Below are positions 42,922 to 51,893 of a stretch of 64,000 bases of DNA, piece after piece; position 1 is the first letter of the stretch, and each line of letters starts with the position of its first letter. Location of the stretch: contig CAYVQU010000003.1 of assembly GCA_964453155.1 (NCBI GenBank), forward strand, positions 1 through 64,000, read 5' to 3'. Below the pieces are notes generated by a model. The model was not told the origin of the DNA. It worked only from the letters and a program-made list of their open reading frames with translations, and searched no databases. The translations under genes were made by a program, and so were the position numbers. The DNA comes from CAYVQU01 sp964453155 (GTDB lineage Bacteria > Chloroflexota > Anaerolineae > Anaerolineales > UBA11858).

Positions 42922-42956
42922 CAATGGAGTTCTTACGATGAACTCCATTGTTTTAA
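42920..42956 (+). terminator. rho-independent terminator of the oxidoreductase-ridA operon
   Basis: Perfect 13-bp stem AACAATGGAGTTC/GAACTCCATTGTT (42920-42932 and 42940-42952) with a 7-nt loop and TTAAA after it. It begins within the ridA stop codon. Confidence 0.88.
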
Positions 42957-42958
42957 AC

Positions 42959-43423
42959 TCAGCGCCCGCGGAACAGGCCTCGCAATAGAATTGAAGCGCC
43001 AATAGCGATCAAGACCAGGGGCCAGATCAAATCCCAACTGCCGAGACCCATTCCGAAGAACACGACGGCCAGGATAACGGTGCCCATCACTGGGCGGCGG
43101 TATTCGGGGACGGTCAGGCGGATGAGAACTTCGATCAACAGGATGAATCCCGCCCCGAGGAAGAAGAGGGGCCAGACCTCGTTGAAGAAGGGGAAATCAA
43201 ACGGCAGGTCAGCAAAGCCGAAGCGGAAACGGTCCAAGAACCCGAAGTTGTTCGCCAGCATCACGATCCCGAGCCAGATCAAAATCACGGCCCAAACCAG
43301 AGTCCCCAGGGGATCGCGGCGGTACTTTTCTTCGAAAGTTTTCTCTTCCGCCTCCTTCTCATCCATCATTTTTTCTTCTTGTTCCATTTGTTTCTCGTCG
43401 TATTTTTCATCGTATTGATTCAT
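42959..43423 (-). CDS. LiaF/DUF5668-like membrane protein
   Basis: This 154-residue protein has a highly charged Glu/Lys-rich N-terminus (about 1-38) and four hydrophobic helices containing LVWAVILIWLGIVMLANNFG and LFFLGAGFILLIEVL, with SWDLIWPLVLIAIGASILLRGLF at the end, as in DUF5668/LiaF-like proteins. These may sense envelope stress. The start overlaps the end of the upstream surface-protein gene by 17 bp, and AAGGAAAG precedes the ATG, so it is coupled to the surface-protein array. Confidence 0.72.
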   Translation of the reverse strand: MNQYDEKYDEKQMEQEEKMMDEKEAEEKTFEEKYRRDPLGTLVWAVILIWLGIVMLANNFGFLDRFRFGFADLPFDFPFFNEVWPLFFLGAGFILLIEVLIRLTVPEYRRPVMGTVILAVVFFGMGLGSWDLIWPLVLIAIGASILLRGLFRGR

Positions 43424-44831
43424 TTTTCTTTCCTTTTTTTAGGGAATTCCATAAAGCCACTACGGAGAGCGGAATTATGCATGACAATGAAAGACATAAA
43501 ACTTGCAGCCATCGCGGCATTTTTTGCCACTCTTCAAAACTGATCTCATCTGGTGGTTCAAGATCAGCAAATTCGACGTCTTCCGCATCTTTGAGCTGAT
43601 CTTGCCCGTTTTGAACATGGTCATCTTTTTCTATATCCGTTTCAAATACATTAGGATCTGTAGATTGAGCTGGTTCATCTGATACATCGGGAATTGGAGC
43701 AGATTTAACGCTGAACGACCACTCTGCAATGACTGGCATCCTTTCCATTGCTAACCCCCGGTGACCCTCAAAGTTGCCTTGGATCGCGTTTACATCCACA
43801 ACTACGGTGAGTGATTCATTCCCCGCGGTGGTAGCCGCGTAATTACCACTGGCGTCGATTACACCCAATTCGGCAGTCCAAGTGGGGGGTACTGGGAGGG
43901 GGATTTCATTTCCTTCGGGGTCGAAACCAGCCAGTTCAAATTGCTGGGTATCCCCGACGATCATTTCGTCAATTTCCGGGAAAATTTGTATCCGATCTAA
44001 CTCGGGACTGACGCGGATTTGAACTTCCACTCGCAGGTCGGTGCCGGGAATTTCTCCGGTGACAACGTAATCGCCCGTGGCTTCACCGGCTAGAAACAAA
44101 TTATTAGTGAGAATTTCTCCGGCACCGGCGGTATCCCAAGTCAAATTGGCTTCAACAAGATTCCCATCCACATCAGTAGCAACCACCTCAAAAACCAGAA
44201 TTTGATCGGGGAACATAATCCATTCAGTAGGGGTTACTGCTAAACTGGCCAGGGGAGGCGTTACTTGCAAAGATATCTGATAGGCATACGCGCCCCGATC
44301 ACCAATCAAATTGGCGGACATTAGATAATCCCCTTCTTCGGTCGCGGTGATTTCCCCTGCGGGAGTGATACTCCCCGATTCGGTGATCCAAATCACTGTG
44401 ATGGGGATTTCATTACCCTCAGCATCTTGCCCAGTGGCACCTAAACTCGTCTGTCCACCTACGGCGATGGTCACATCATATTGGCTAACAGTGGAAATTT
44501 CTCCAGGGAGGGGTTGAGCACAATCCGCACCACCCGCAACAAGGCTGTCACCATTCGCCCGTTTCATTAAAACTTCAGTTGCCCCGACCGGGTAACGATA
44601 CGAACCGCTGCCATTACCGTCCGTTGTATAGGTACCCACTTGGGAATCCGCGACCCAGGCGGTCACAGTTTCATTAGGCAGCCAGTTGGTGAACACGATT
44701 TCAATTCGGCCACTGACACAGAACGCCTGAATTTGGATTGACCGTTGCGCAGAAACTGGGGAGGAAAACAGTCCTAAGATAATCAGCCAAACTGTAATGA
44801 TCAAGCTCATTCTTATTCGTGATTTGGGCAT
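43407..44831 (-). CDS. surface protein of a tandem four-member paralogous family (member 1)
   Basis: The 474-residue protein has a signal peptide (IITVWLIILGLFSSPVSAQ), a first domain with two conserved Cys (FCVSGRIEIVF and ADCAQP), three Ig-like repeats (for example VGGQTSLGATGQDAEGNEIP and VGDTQQFELAGFDPEGNEIP), an acidic linker and a C-terminal membrane helix with a basic tail (WLQVLCLSLSCIIPLSVVAL). It should be anchored outside the cell. I know no named family; the repeats resemble bacterial Ig-like (BIG2-type) domains. GGAGG precedes the ATG at 44831. A hairpin terminator separates it from member 2. Confidence 0.8.
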   Translation of the reverse strand: MPKSRIRMSLIITVWLIILGLFSSPVSAQRSIQIQAFCVSGRIEIVFTNWLPNETVTAWVADSQVGTYTTDGNGSGSYRYPVGATEVLMKRANGDSLVAGGADCAQPLPGEISTVSQYDVTIAVGGQTSLGATGQDAEGNEIPITVIWITESGSITPAGEITATEEGDYLMSANLIGDRGAYAYQISLQVTPPLASLAVTPTEWIMFPDQILVFEVVATDVDGNLVEANLTWDTAGAGEILTNNLFLAGEATGDYVVTGEIPGTDLRVEVQIRVSPELDRIQIFPEIDEMIVGDTQQFELAGFDPEGNEIPLPVPPTWTAELGVIDASGNYAATTAGNESLTVVVDVNAIQGNFEGHRGLAMERMPVIAEWSFSVKSAPIPDVSDEPAQSTDPNVFETDIEKDDHVQNGQDQLKDAEDVEFADLEPPDEISFEEWQKMPRWLQVLCLSLSCIIPLSVVALWNSLKKGKKNESIR

Positions 44832-44858
44832 ATTACCTCCTGCAAACTTTGCTCGACC

Positions 44859-44891
44859 AGACCTGCCAGGTTTTAAAAACCTGGCAGGTCT
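44859..44891 (-). terminator. hairpin terminator between surface-protein genes 2 and 1
   Basis: Perfect palindrome with arms AGACCTGCCAGGTTTT and AAAACCTGGCAGGTCT (16 bp) around one A, directly after the stop of the gene at 44896. The T-rich ends suit termination on either strand. Confidence 0.75.
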
Positions 44892-44895
44892 CATT

Positions 44896-46458
44896 TCACC
44901 ACCAATAACAAACCGTAAACGAAACGACAGCCGTGATGACGATGGCGATCCCAAATATCGACGCCCGCACCTGCCAGCGCCAATCCGACCACCAAGGGAT
45001 TTTTTTCTCGATCCACTTGGGCAACCCGCAGAAGAAAATCCACATCAGGGTCCAAAAACTGATGAAAATGACCGTTCGCTGCCAAAAAACCAAACGTTCA
45101 CACCAGCAGCAGTAATCATCGTCTTCATAATAGTAGCCACTTTCGGTCGATTCGGTTTGACTTTCGGTCGGGGTATTCTGGTCACTATCCGTTTCGAGTT
45201 TTTGATCATCGGTTTGGGCCGGGAGGGCGTCGGGATCACCATCCAAGGTCGTTGTCATCGCACTTTGGGCGTCAATTTCGGGTTCATAGGCCGGATCAAC
45301 TGTCGGCTGGGCTGGCGGGGGTAACACTGGGAATTTCCATTCAACGGTGATTATTGGTTGTTTATCCTTAGCTAAACCGCGGCGCCCGTGGGTGCTGCCC
45401 TGAATTGCATTGAGATCAACCATCGCGGTGATAGTTTCAGCACCATCTTTGGTCGCCGCGTATTTGCCGGTAGCATCGATGATGCCGATCTCGGCATTCC
45501 AGGTCGGTGGCGTGGGGACCTCGATTTCATTGCCGTTGGCGTCGAACCCGACCACATCAAACTGCTGAGTGTCGCCCACAAATATTTCTTCGATTTCAGG
45601 GGTGATCTGGATGCTGGCCAATTCCGGCGTGAGGTGGACAATCACGGTCGCAGACAAATCCGTTCCTGGGATGAAGCCGGTCAGAACATAGTCCCCCAAT
45701 TCCTCGCCAGCAATAAAGAAATTTACCGGGACAATTTCCCCGGCTCCACCGGTATCCCACGCCAGGTTGACATCAACCAGAACGCCGTTCACATCGGTGG
45801 CCGCGACATTGAAGGCCACTCCCTGTCCTGGAAAGGCAAATATTTCGGGGGGATTGATCACTAAACTGGCCAGGGGGGGCGTCACGATCAAATCCATTTG
45901 GAATGAGAACGCGCTAGCTTGTCCGATATGGGCGGCGGTGATAATAAATTCGCCCTCCTCGGTGCCAGTCAACTCACCTTCAGGGGTAAAACTCCCGGAT
46001 TCGGCAATCCAGATGATATCCAGCAGAATTTCGTTGCCAGCCTCATCCTGCCCGGTGGCCACCAGGGTGGCTTTGCCACCGACGGGGAGAATCAGTTCGT
46101 ATTGATTCATTTCGGTAATTTTCCCCGCGGGCGGTTTGGAGCAGTCCGCCTGCCCCGCTAAAATGACATCCCCATTCGCCCGAGATAATGTAATCGCCCC
46201 CGTAGTTGGCGGAAACTGATAGCGACCACTGCCATCCGTGGCGGTTGTATATTGCCCGACATCGGCGCCATCAATTTGTGCAGTCAGAACTTCGTTGGGC
46301 AGCCACGCTTCAAATGTGACCTCTACGCGTCCACTGGTGCAAAAAGCCCAAATTGGGGCCGCGCGTTGGGCGATGACCGGGGTAAATACGAGCGCAAACA
46401 GCAAACTTACCACTCCCACCACGAGTAAAACTCGCCAATACCCAGTTGTATGTCTCAT
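44896..46458 (-). CDS. surface protein of the tandem four-member family (member 2)
   Basis: The 520-residue paralogue has the same layout as its neighbours: signal peptide (LVFTPVIAQ), two-Cys first domain (FCTSGRVEVTFEAWLPNEV and ADCSKPPAGKI), Ig-like repeats with VGGKATLVATGQDEAGNEI, FPGQGVAFNVAATDVNGVLV and VGDTQQFDVVGFDANGNEI, and an acidic Asp/Gln/Thr linker (about 390-435). The end differs: YYYEDDDYCCWCERLVFW leads to two or three membrane helices instead of one. The clustered Cys there could bind metal or lipid, which is speculation. This is the longest member. Confidence 0.8.
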   Translation of the reverse strand: MRHTTGYWRVLLVVGVVSLLFALVFTPVIAQRAAPIWAFCTSGRVEVTFEAWLPNEVLTAQIDGADVGQYTTATDGSGRYQFPPTTGAITLSRANGDVILAGQADCSKPPAGKITEMNQYELILPVGGKATLVATGQDEAGNEILLDIIWIAESGSFTPEGELTGTEEGEFIITAAHIGQASAFSFQMDLIVTPPLASLVINPPEIFAFPGQGVAFNVAATDVNGVLVDVNLAWDTGGAGEIVPVNFFIAGEELGDYVLTGFIPGTDLSATVIVHLTPELASIQITPEIEEIFVGDTQQFDVVGFDANGNEIEVPTPPTWNAEIGIIDATGKYAATKDGAETITAMVDLNAIQGSTHGRRGLAKDKQPIITVEWKFPVLPPPAQPTVDPAYEPEIDAQSAMTTTLDGDPDALPAQTDDQKLETDSDQNTPTESQTESTESGYYYEDDDYCCWCERLVFWQRTVIFISFWTLMWIFFCGLPKWIEKKIPWWSDWRWQVRASIFGIAIVITAVVSFTVCYWW

Positions 46459-46605
46459 CCGGACCTCCTAAATTCGTTAAATCTGTATTGGGTAGAAAAA
46501 TGTTGAACATATCGCACGCAAAACCGCAAAGAAAACTTACAAATCAAACTTTGCGCCTTAACATCTCGGCGGGTACAACATAATCTTATCCATAACAAAA
46601 GTTCG

Positions 46606-48042
46606 CTAAAACTGTAGACTCGCCAGTACAACTGTTCCCAAAGCTAACAGCAACCCTAACAAAACGGTCGCTAGCCACAGGCCAGAAAATTTCTCGGCGC
46701 GCAGGGCGGCCAAACCTAAAAAGAATACGGCTACCAGGACGGATAAACAATTATCATCGTAATAATTATAGAAACCGCCCTCAGCTGTGGGTTGCGGCGT
46801 TTCTTCAATTTCCTCATTAATCTCCGCTTCTGCAGTGGCTTGATCAGCAGCCAGCGCGGTAGGATCTATAGTGGAAGTCGGTTCGGGAACCGGCGTGGGC
46901 GCTTCAAGGGTGACAGATAACGTTTCTTGGGCCGAAATTAATAGCTTGGTAGCCAGACCCCGGCCGCGCGGATTGGTCCCTAACAGGGCGTTCAGGTCGA
47001 CTATGGCCGTGATGGTTTCTAACCCCGGCTCTGTAGCCGCGTATTGCCCCTGATCGTTGATCACCCCCAGATCGGCGCTCCAGTTTGGCTGGAGGGGCAC
47101 GTCGAAGACCTCCCCATCGGTGCCCACCCCCAACACGCCAAATTCTTGAATATCTCCCACGACCAACTCGTCAATATCGGGGCGAATTGTGATCCGCTCA
47201 ACCCGTGGAAAAATCTGCACCTGAACCACAGCCACGTAATCTGTCCCTGGAATGCGGGCCGTGACTTCATAATCACCCGGCAGCTCTCCGGCTCGGAAAA
47301 CGTTACCGGGCACCATCTCCCCACTCGCTTGGGTATCCCATTCCAACTGGACTTCATGGGGCTGCCCGTCTGCATCCAGGGCTGTGATGGTCAGCGGAAA
47401 TTGCTGGCCAGGTAACACCTGGATTTCGGCCGGGGCGATGGCAAACTCGGCCAGCGGCGGGGCAACGACGGTCCGCAGATAATAGGCGAACGGGAATCCC
47501 TCCCCGACCAAGGTCACTGAAATGCCAAAATCACCGGGAGTGGTGGCCGTAAAATGTCCATCGGCGGTAATGCTCCCCAATTCCGCGATCCACAAATACT
47601 GGGGCATGATAGGCTGTCCGGTTTCATCCTCGGCGGTCGCAGTGAATGTGGTTTGCCCGCCAACCGGCAAATTCACCCACAAGGGATTGACATCGGCGAC
47701 GATTCCGGCCCGGGGTTGGGTGCAGTCGGCATATCCGGCGACAATGGTATCCCCATTGGCGCGTTGCAAGGTCAGGTTTTTGGCACCCGCGGGAAACGCA
47801 TAGGTCCCCTCACCTTGCGAGTCGGTTTGATATTCGCCTACCGGCTCCCCATCAACAAAGGCAACCACCTGTTCATCGGGGAGCCAGCCCAAAAACAATA
47901 TTTCCAACGCACCGTTGGTACATACAACATCAATTTTCCAGGGGTTTTGTTCAGCAGCGAAGACAATTTCAGTTCCCCCCAGTACAAAAATCAACCCCAC
48001 CACAATGACAAATTGGATTCCAAGCCAACAACGACGATACAT
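46606..48042 (-). CDS. surface protein of the tandem four-member family (member 3)
   Basis: A 478-residue paralogue: signal peptide (FVIVVGLIFVLGGTEIVFA), two-Cys domain (VCTNGALEILFLGWLPDEQ and ADCTQPRAGIV), three Ig-like repeats with VGGQTTFTATAEDETGQPI, LPGQQFPLTITALDADGQP and VGDIQEFGVLGVGTDGEVF, a Pro/Thr/Glu linker with PTPVPEPTSTIDPTAL, then YNYYDDNCLS and two membrane helices at the end. The Pro/Thr linker suggests a cell-wall-spanning stalk. GGAGG precedes the ATG at 48042. Confidence 0.8.
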   Translation of the reverse strand: MYRRCWLGIQFVIVVGLIFVLGGTEIVFAAEQNPWKIDVVCTNGALEILFLGWLPDEQVVAFVDGEPVGEYQTDSQGEGTYAFPAGAKNLTLQRANGDTIVAGYADCTQPRAGIVADVNPLWVNLPVGGQTTFTATAEDETGQPIMPQYLWIAELGSITADGHFTATTPGDFGISVTLVGEGFPFAYYLRTVVAPPLAEFAIAPAEIQVLPGQQFPLTITALDADGQPHEVQLEWDTQASGEMVPGNVFRAGELPGDYEVTARIPGTDYVAVVQVQIFPRVERITIRPDIDELVVGDIQEFGVLGVGTDGEVFDVPLQPNWSADLGVINDQGQYAATEPGLETITAIVDLNALLGTNPRGRGLATKLLISAQETLSVTLEAPTPVPEPTSTIDPTALAADQATAEAEINEEIEETPQPTAEGGFYNYYDDNCLSVLVAVFFLGLAALRAEKFSGLWLATVLLGLLLALGTVVLASLQF

Positions 48043-48180
48043 CCGGGCCTCCTCACTCGCATTCAGTCGAATGATCTCTAAAATAGAATAGCACAAAGCC
48101 ACCTTGGATTTCAAGGGAAAAAACGAACTATCCAGGTGTTTTATCTATTTTTTGTAATGGGTAACAACATCTTGAACACC

Positions 48181-48268
48181 TGTCATTGCGAAGCGGTTTC
48201 ACCGCTGGAGCAATCTCCACGTTAACCAGGAGATTGCTTCAGCGCAAAGAACACGCCTCGCAGTGACA
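48181..48268. repeat. intergenic word-palindrome TGTCATTGCGAAGC/AGTGACA
   Basis: TGTCATTGCGAAGCGG and GGAGCAATCTCC on the left are answered by GGAGATTGCTTC and CTCGCAGTGACA on the right (48229-48268). Similar GTCATTGCGAG...CAATCTC palindromes are common in environmental genomes. It fills the 270-bp gap between members 4 and 3 of the surface family. Confidence 0.65.
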
Positions 48269-48314
48269 TTTCAAAAGGCTGTGTTCAATATCATTTTACC
48301 CATCACAGTTTTAT

Positions 48315-49673
48315 CTATTTCTTTTTCCGGACTCGCAAGACCATCAAAATCATAACAAAGGCAGCCCCAAAAATGGACGCACAAAATACTCTGCCATCTG
48401 TATTCCAGTATTGGCGGGAAATTGGATCATCCTCGTTTTGGGCCTTCGCCACAGATTCCATGTGCGCCTGAATCTCTGTTTCAGGTTGGGCGTCAGATTG
48501 CTCGATGGCTTCTTGAACTTGATCGAAATCGGGAGGCTCTACTACTGGGAACATCCATTTGGCAGTTAATACCTGCTTTGGTAACGCCAGCCCGGGCCCT
48601 TTATACCGACTCGCAAATGCGGATAAATCCACCACCGCTGTAACAGTCTCTTCTCCGGCCGTCGTGGCGGCATATTTCCCCTGAGCGTCGATGACTCCCA
48701 ATTCGGCTGTCCAGGTAGGGGCAACCGGGATTTGGGCTTCATTCCCGGCCACATCAAAACCGATTACAGCAAATTCCTGTATCGCCCCCACCTCCAGGCT
48801 TTCAATTTCCGGCGTGATTTGAATTTGATCCACCAACGGCAAAACCTGCACCGCAATACTGGCCGAAAGGTCCGTGCCAGCAATTGTGGTTGTAAGGGTG
48901 TAATCACCCGGGTCCAGGCTGGCGACAAAGAAATTGGCTGGGATGATGGCCCCGCCACCCCCAGTATCCCAATCAGGAGAGATTTCGATGACATTTCCAG
49001 ATTCGTCGGTGGCAATCACGGTCAATTGGCGGCCCTGGTTGGTGAAGATCGTCAGCTCAGCCGGCTCAATTTCCAGGCTAACCAGCGGTGGAGTTACTTC
49101 AGCCGTAATCTGATAGGTAGATGAACTGGCGGTGCCAATATGGTTCGCCGTGATCAAAAATTGTCCCTCTGTCGTGGCGGTAAAGTCCCCCGCAGCAGTT
49201 ATGCTGCCCAATTCCGCAATCCAAATCACATCGATGGGGATTTCGGTACTGCTAGAGTCGGTCCCCGTCGCTGACAGCCCAACCCTGCCTCCCACCGGTA
49301 ATGTGACCTGATATTGGCTGACCGCCGTCAACTCACCCACAGGCAGCTGGGAACAATCCGCCCTACCGGCCAAAATTGTATCTCCATCGACGCGTTGTAG
49401 GGTAATATCTTTCGCTTTGGCTGGGAAAAGGTATTTTCCACTACCGGTGGCGTTGGTTGAAAAAGTACCGATCTCAAGGTCACCCATCCAGACAGTCAGC
49501 ATTTCATCCGCGAGCCAACCGAAAAATTCCACTTCAACTTGACTGCCAAGACACCACACGCGAATTTTGGGAGATTCCTGGGCCATTGTACTTGGGATCC
49601 CAACCAATAAGCTGATGATCACAAATCCTACCATCACTTTTCCGAACAAAACCACTCGCTGATTGAGTCTCAT
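48315..49673 (-). CDS. surface protein of the tandem four-member family (member 4)
   Basis: A 452-residue paralogue and the first transcribed. Signal peptide (FVIISLLVGIPSTMAQ), two-Cys domain (WCLGSQVEVEFFGWLADE and ADCSQLPVGEL), Ig-like repeats (VGGRVGLSATGTDSSSTEI, FTNQGRQLTVIATDESGNV, VGAIQEFAVIGFDVAGNEA), a short acidic linker and a single C-terminal helix (VFCASIFGAAFVMILMVL) with a basic tail. GGGAGG lies before the ATG at 49673; the GTG at 49676 is an alternative. All four genes share orientation, order of domains and the sentence-like ADC...P junction, so they arose by tandem duplication. Confidence 0.8.
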   Translation of the reverse strand: MRLNQRVVLFGKVMVGFVIISLLVGIPSTMAQESPKIRVWCLGSQVEVEFFGWLADEMLTVWMGDLEIGTFSTNATGSGKYLFPAKAKDITLQRVDGDTILAGRADCSQLPVGELTAVSQYQVTLPVGGRVGLSATGTDSSSTEIPIDVIWIAELGSITAAGDFTATTEGQFLITANHIGTASSSTYQITAEVTPPLVSLEIEPAELTIFTNQGRQLTVIATDESGNVIEISPDWDTGGGGAIIPANFFVASLDPGDYTLTTTIAGTDLSASIAVQVLPLVDQIQITPEIESLEVGAIQEFAVIGFDVAGNEAQIPVAPTWTAELGVIDAQGKYAATTAGEETVTAVVDLSAFASRYKGPGLALPKQVLTAKWMFPVVEPPDFDQVQEAIEQSDAQPETEIQAHMESVAKAQNEDDPISRQYWNTDGRVFCASIFGAAFVMILMVLRVRKKK

Positions 49674-49711
49674 CACGACCTCCCAAAGGGATCAACCTAC
49701 TCTACATAAGC

Positions 49712-50413
49712 TTACACGGCAAATTGATCGCGATCTAAAATGCTGGGTGAATAGGTTCCCCCGACATAGGTTTCCAACAACCCCTGCAAATCTGTCAGCG
49801 CGGCTTCGATATCGCCGCGGCCACCGGCATGTTGGGATTCAACTGTAAAAATCGCGTTTTTCGTTGCGGGTTGGGTCGCGGACTCGTCACTCTGCCGCCA
49901 GCACCAGCGTCGGGCGACCACGAGTTTGGCATCATCTGCAAAGATCACCTCGCCAGGTTCGGGATGTTCGGCGTCTTTTTTGAACAAGGGCGTAAATCTT
50001 TCGATCCCAGCCGCAAACTGGACTGTGATCGGGCCGGTCAATGCACGGGTGTCAAAGGCGGCGACCGGCAGTCGATAACGAATGCTGACCAGGTTACAAA
50101 TATCCACCACCGCGTTGATGCAGGGAATATCACCTTTCTTGGTCAACCGGCGCAGCAGAGCTTCGGTGGCCGAGCGATATTTGGTCGGGTTTACCCCAAA
50201 CCCCCGGAAAGCCGCCCGCCAGGCCGCCAGGGTGGGCAGTTCGCTCAAGGGGGTGCTGCCAATTTGGGCGATCACGGCCTGCTGTTCTTCCAAGTAGGCT
50301 GTTTTGAGGCCCGCCGGCGTGGGGCCGTTGACCATATCGGTCGCCACCAAAACACCGCCGACCACGGCGGGATATTTAGTGATGATATCGGGGTGATATT
50401 GAAATGCTGGCAT
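49712..50413 (-). CDS. B3/B4 (tRNA-binding) domain protein
   Basis: This 233-residue protein matches stand-alone B3/B4 domains, homologous to the editing domain of phenylalanyl-tRNA synthetase beta. It shows WRAAFRGFGVNPTKYRSATEALLRR and INAVVDICNLVSIRYRLPVAAFD, typical of the family, and later GEVIFADDAKLVVARRWCWRQ. Its function is probably hydrolysis of a mischarged tRNA or an unknown amide; none can be proven. GGAGG precedes the ATG. Confidence 0.87.
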   Translation of the reverse strand: MPAFQYHPDIITKYPAVVGGVLVATDMVNGPTPAGLKTAYLEEQQAVIAQIGSTPLSELPTLAAWRAAFRGFGVNPTKYRSATEALLRRLTKKGDIPCINAVVDICNLVSIRYRLPVAAFDTRALTGPITVQFAAGIERFTPLFKKDAEHPEPGEVIFADDAKLVVARRWCWRQSDESATQPATKNAIFTVESQHAGGRGDIEAALTDLQGLLETYVGGTYSPSILDRDQFAV

Positions 50414-50472
50414 GGGGAACCTCCTGAATATCGTTTATAATGTCACAATCTCATTGACAAAGGCACTGTGCT

Positions 50473-51831
50473 ATGGATCAAATTGTAACCGGTTTTCTAT
50501 TGCTGGTTGGCGTCATTATTTTGGTGGGATTGTTTGGTTTCGGAATCGTTTCCTATTTTGAAAAAGAACGGCGAGCTATGCAGATCTCACTGGGGACCGG
50601 AATTGTGGGGGGCGCGATTTTTTTCGGGTTGGCAGCCAGCCCCCAGCCAATCCCCCAAATCGCGTTTTGGGGGGTGATTCTACTGGGCGTGATTTTCATC
50701 ATCCTGTTTTTCCTGCCCATCGGCAAGATTGACCTCGGCAATGACATCCCCCACAAACGGTTTGATGAACGCGAGATCGTCTTCGCCCGGGCCCGGCTCG
50801 AACCCGGCACCCCCAATTACGAAACCTATTACCGGGAACATCCCGACCACGAAGCCCCGGATCGCAACACGCGCGCCAAGCCAGGGATTTTCGCGCCCAA
50901 TTCAAAATTTGCCAACGAGATTCAATTCATCGCCGGGGATAGCAGTTTCTTGATTCCGATCATCCTGCGGGACGCCGTCAATGGCTCCGTTGCCACCAAG
51001 AAAAAAGCGCTCCCCCCTGAAAAAATGACCACGTTCATCAAGGGTTTAACGAAATATTACGGCGCGCTCGAAGTTGGGATTACGCCGCTGAAACCCTACC
51101 ACGTTTACTCCCATATCGGCCGCGGTGCCGGTAAATACGGGGCCGAAATTCCGGTCGAGCATGCGTATGCCATCGCCTACACCGTCGAGATGGACTACGA
51201 CATGGTCGGCACCGCCCCCCTCGTCCCGACGGCCATGGAAACGGGCAAGCAATATGCCGCATCTGCCCTGGTCGGAGTCGAATTGGCCGAAACGCTCCGC
51301 AATATGGGCTACCCCGCCCGCGCCCACATCGACGGCAATTATCGCGTCATCGCCCCGCTGATCGCCCGCGATGCCGGGTTGGGCGAAATTGGCCGCATGA
51401 CGTTATTCATGTCTGAGAAAGAGGGGCCGCGCCTCCGGCTGGGGGTCGTCACCACCAGTGCGCCCCTGATTCCCGATGAGCATACGCCTGATGAAGCCGT
51501 CATCGACTTTTGCACCATCTGTGAGAAATGCGCCCACGCCTGCCCGAGCAAATCCATTCCACTGGGGCCACGGGAAGAGATCGACGGCGCCCTGCGCTGG
51601 CAGCTCAACGCCGATACCTGCTACCGCTATTGGAATGTGGCCGGGACCGACTGTGCCAAGTGTATGGCTGTCTGCCCTTACTCGCACCCCAACAATCTGG
51701 CCCATAACATTGTCCGCTGGGGGATTGCTCGCTCCGGTTTCTTCCGCCGCTTGGCCCTGTGGTTGGATGATGTTTTTTATGGCAAAATCCCTGAGCAGCG
51801 GCCAATACCGGAGTGGGTGGATGTGCCCTAA
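50473..51831 (+). CDS. reductive-dehalogenase homologue with an N-terminal three-helix membrane anchor
   Basis: The 452-residue protein combines three N-terminal membrane helices (about 5-27, 38-56, 63-85) with a corrinoid/Fe-S dehalogenase-like domain. The C-terminus has two ferredoxin-type clusters, C347-x2-C350-x2-C353-x3-C357 and C383...C394-x2-C397-x3-C401, and before them ARDAGLGEIGRMTLFM as in RdhA and QueG proteins. RdhA enzymes reductively remove halogens using cobalamin. Classical ones have a TAT signal and a separate three-helix RdhB anchor. Here there is no TAT motif and the anchor is fused at the N-terminus. The substrate and respiratory role are unproven. Confidence 0.8.
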   Translation: MDQIVTGFLLLVGVIILVGLFGFGIVSYFEKERRAMQISLGTGIVGGAIFFGLAASPQPIPQIAFWGVILLGVIFIILFFLPIGKIDLGNDIPHKRFDEREIVFARARLEPGTPNYETYYREHPDHEAPDRNTRAKPGIFAPNSKFANEIQFIAGDSSFLIPIILRDAVNGSVATKKKALPPEKMTTFIKGLTKYYGALEVGITPLKPYHVYSHIGRGAGKYGAEIPVEHAYAIAYTVEMDYDMVGTAPLVPTAMETGKQYAASALVGVELAETLRNMGYPARAHIDGNYRVIAPLIARDAGLGEIGRMTLFMSEKEGPRLRLGVVTTSAPLIPDEHTPDEAVIDFCTICEKCAHACPSKSIPLGPREEIDGALRWQLNADTCYRYWNVAGTDCAKCMAVCPYSHPNNLAHNIVRWGIARSGFFRRLALWLDDVFYGKIPEQRPIPEWVDVP

Positions 51832-51844
51832 AGGGATGTTGACA

Positions 51845-51893
51845 TATAGATAAACTTCGATTAGAATACCAATATATAGAAGAATTTCGATAT
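51845..51893 (+). promoter_or_regulatory. putative ArsR operator: two direct repeats ahead of arsR
   Basis: TATAGATAAACTTCGATTA (51845-51863) and TATAGAAGAATTTCGATAT (51875-51893) share 13 of 19 positions and are spaced 30 bp apart, about three helical turns. The second overlaps the arsR start codon, so bound repressor would block transcription directly and the mRNA may be leaderless. Confidence 0.55.
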
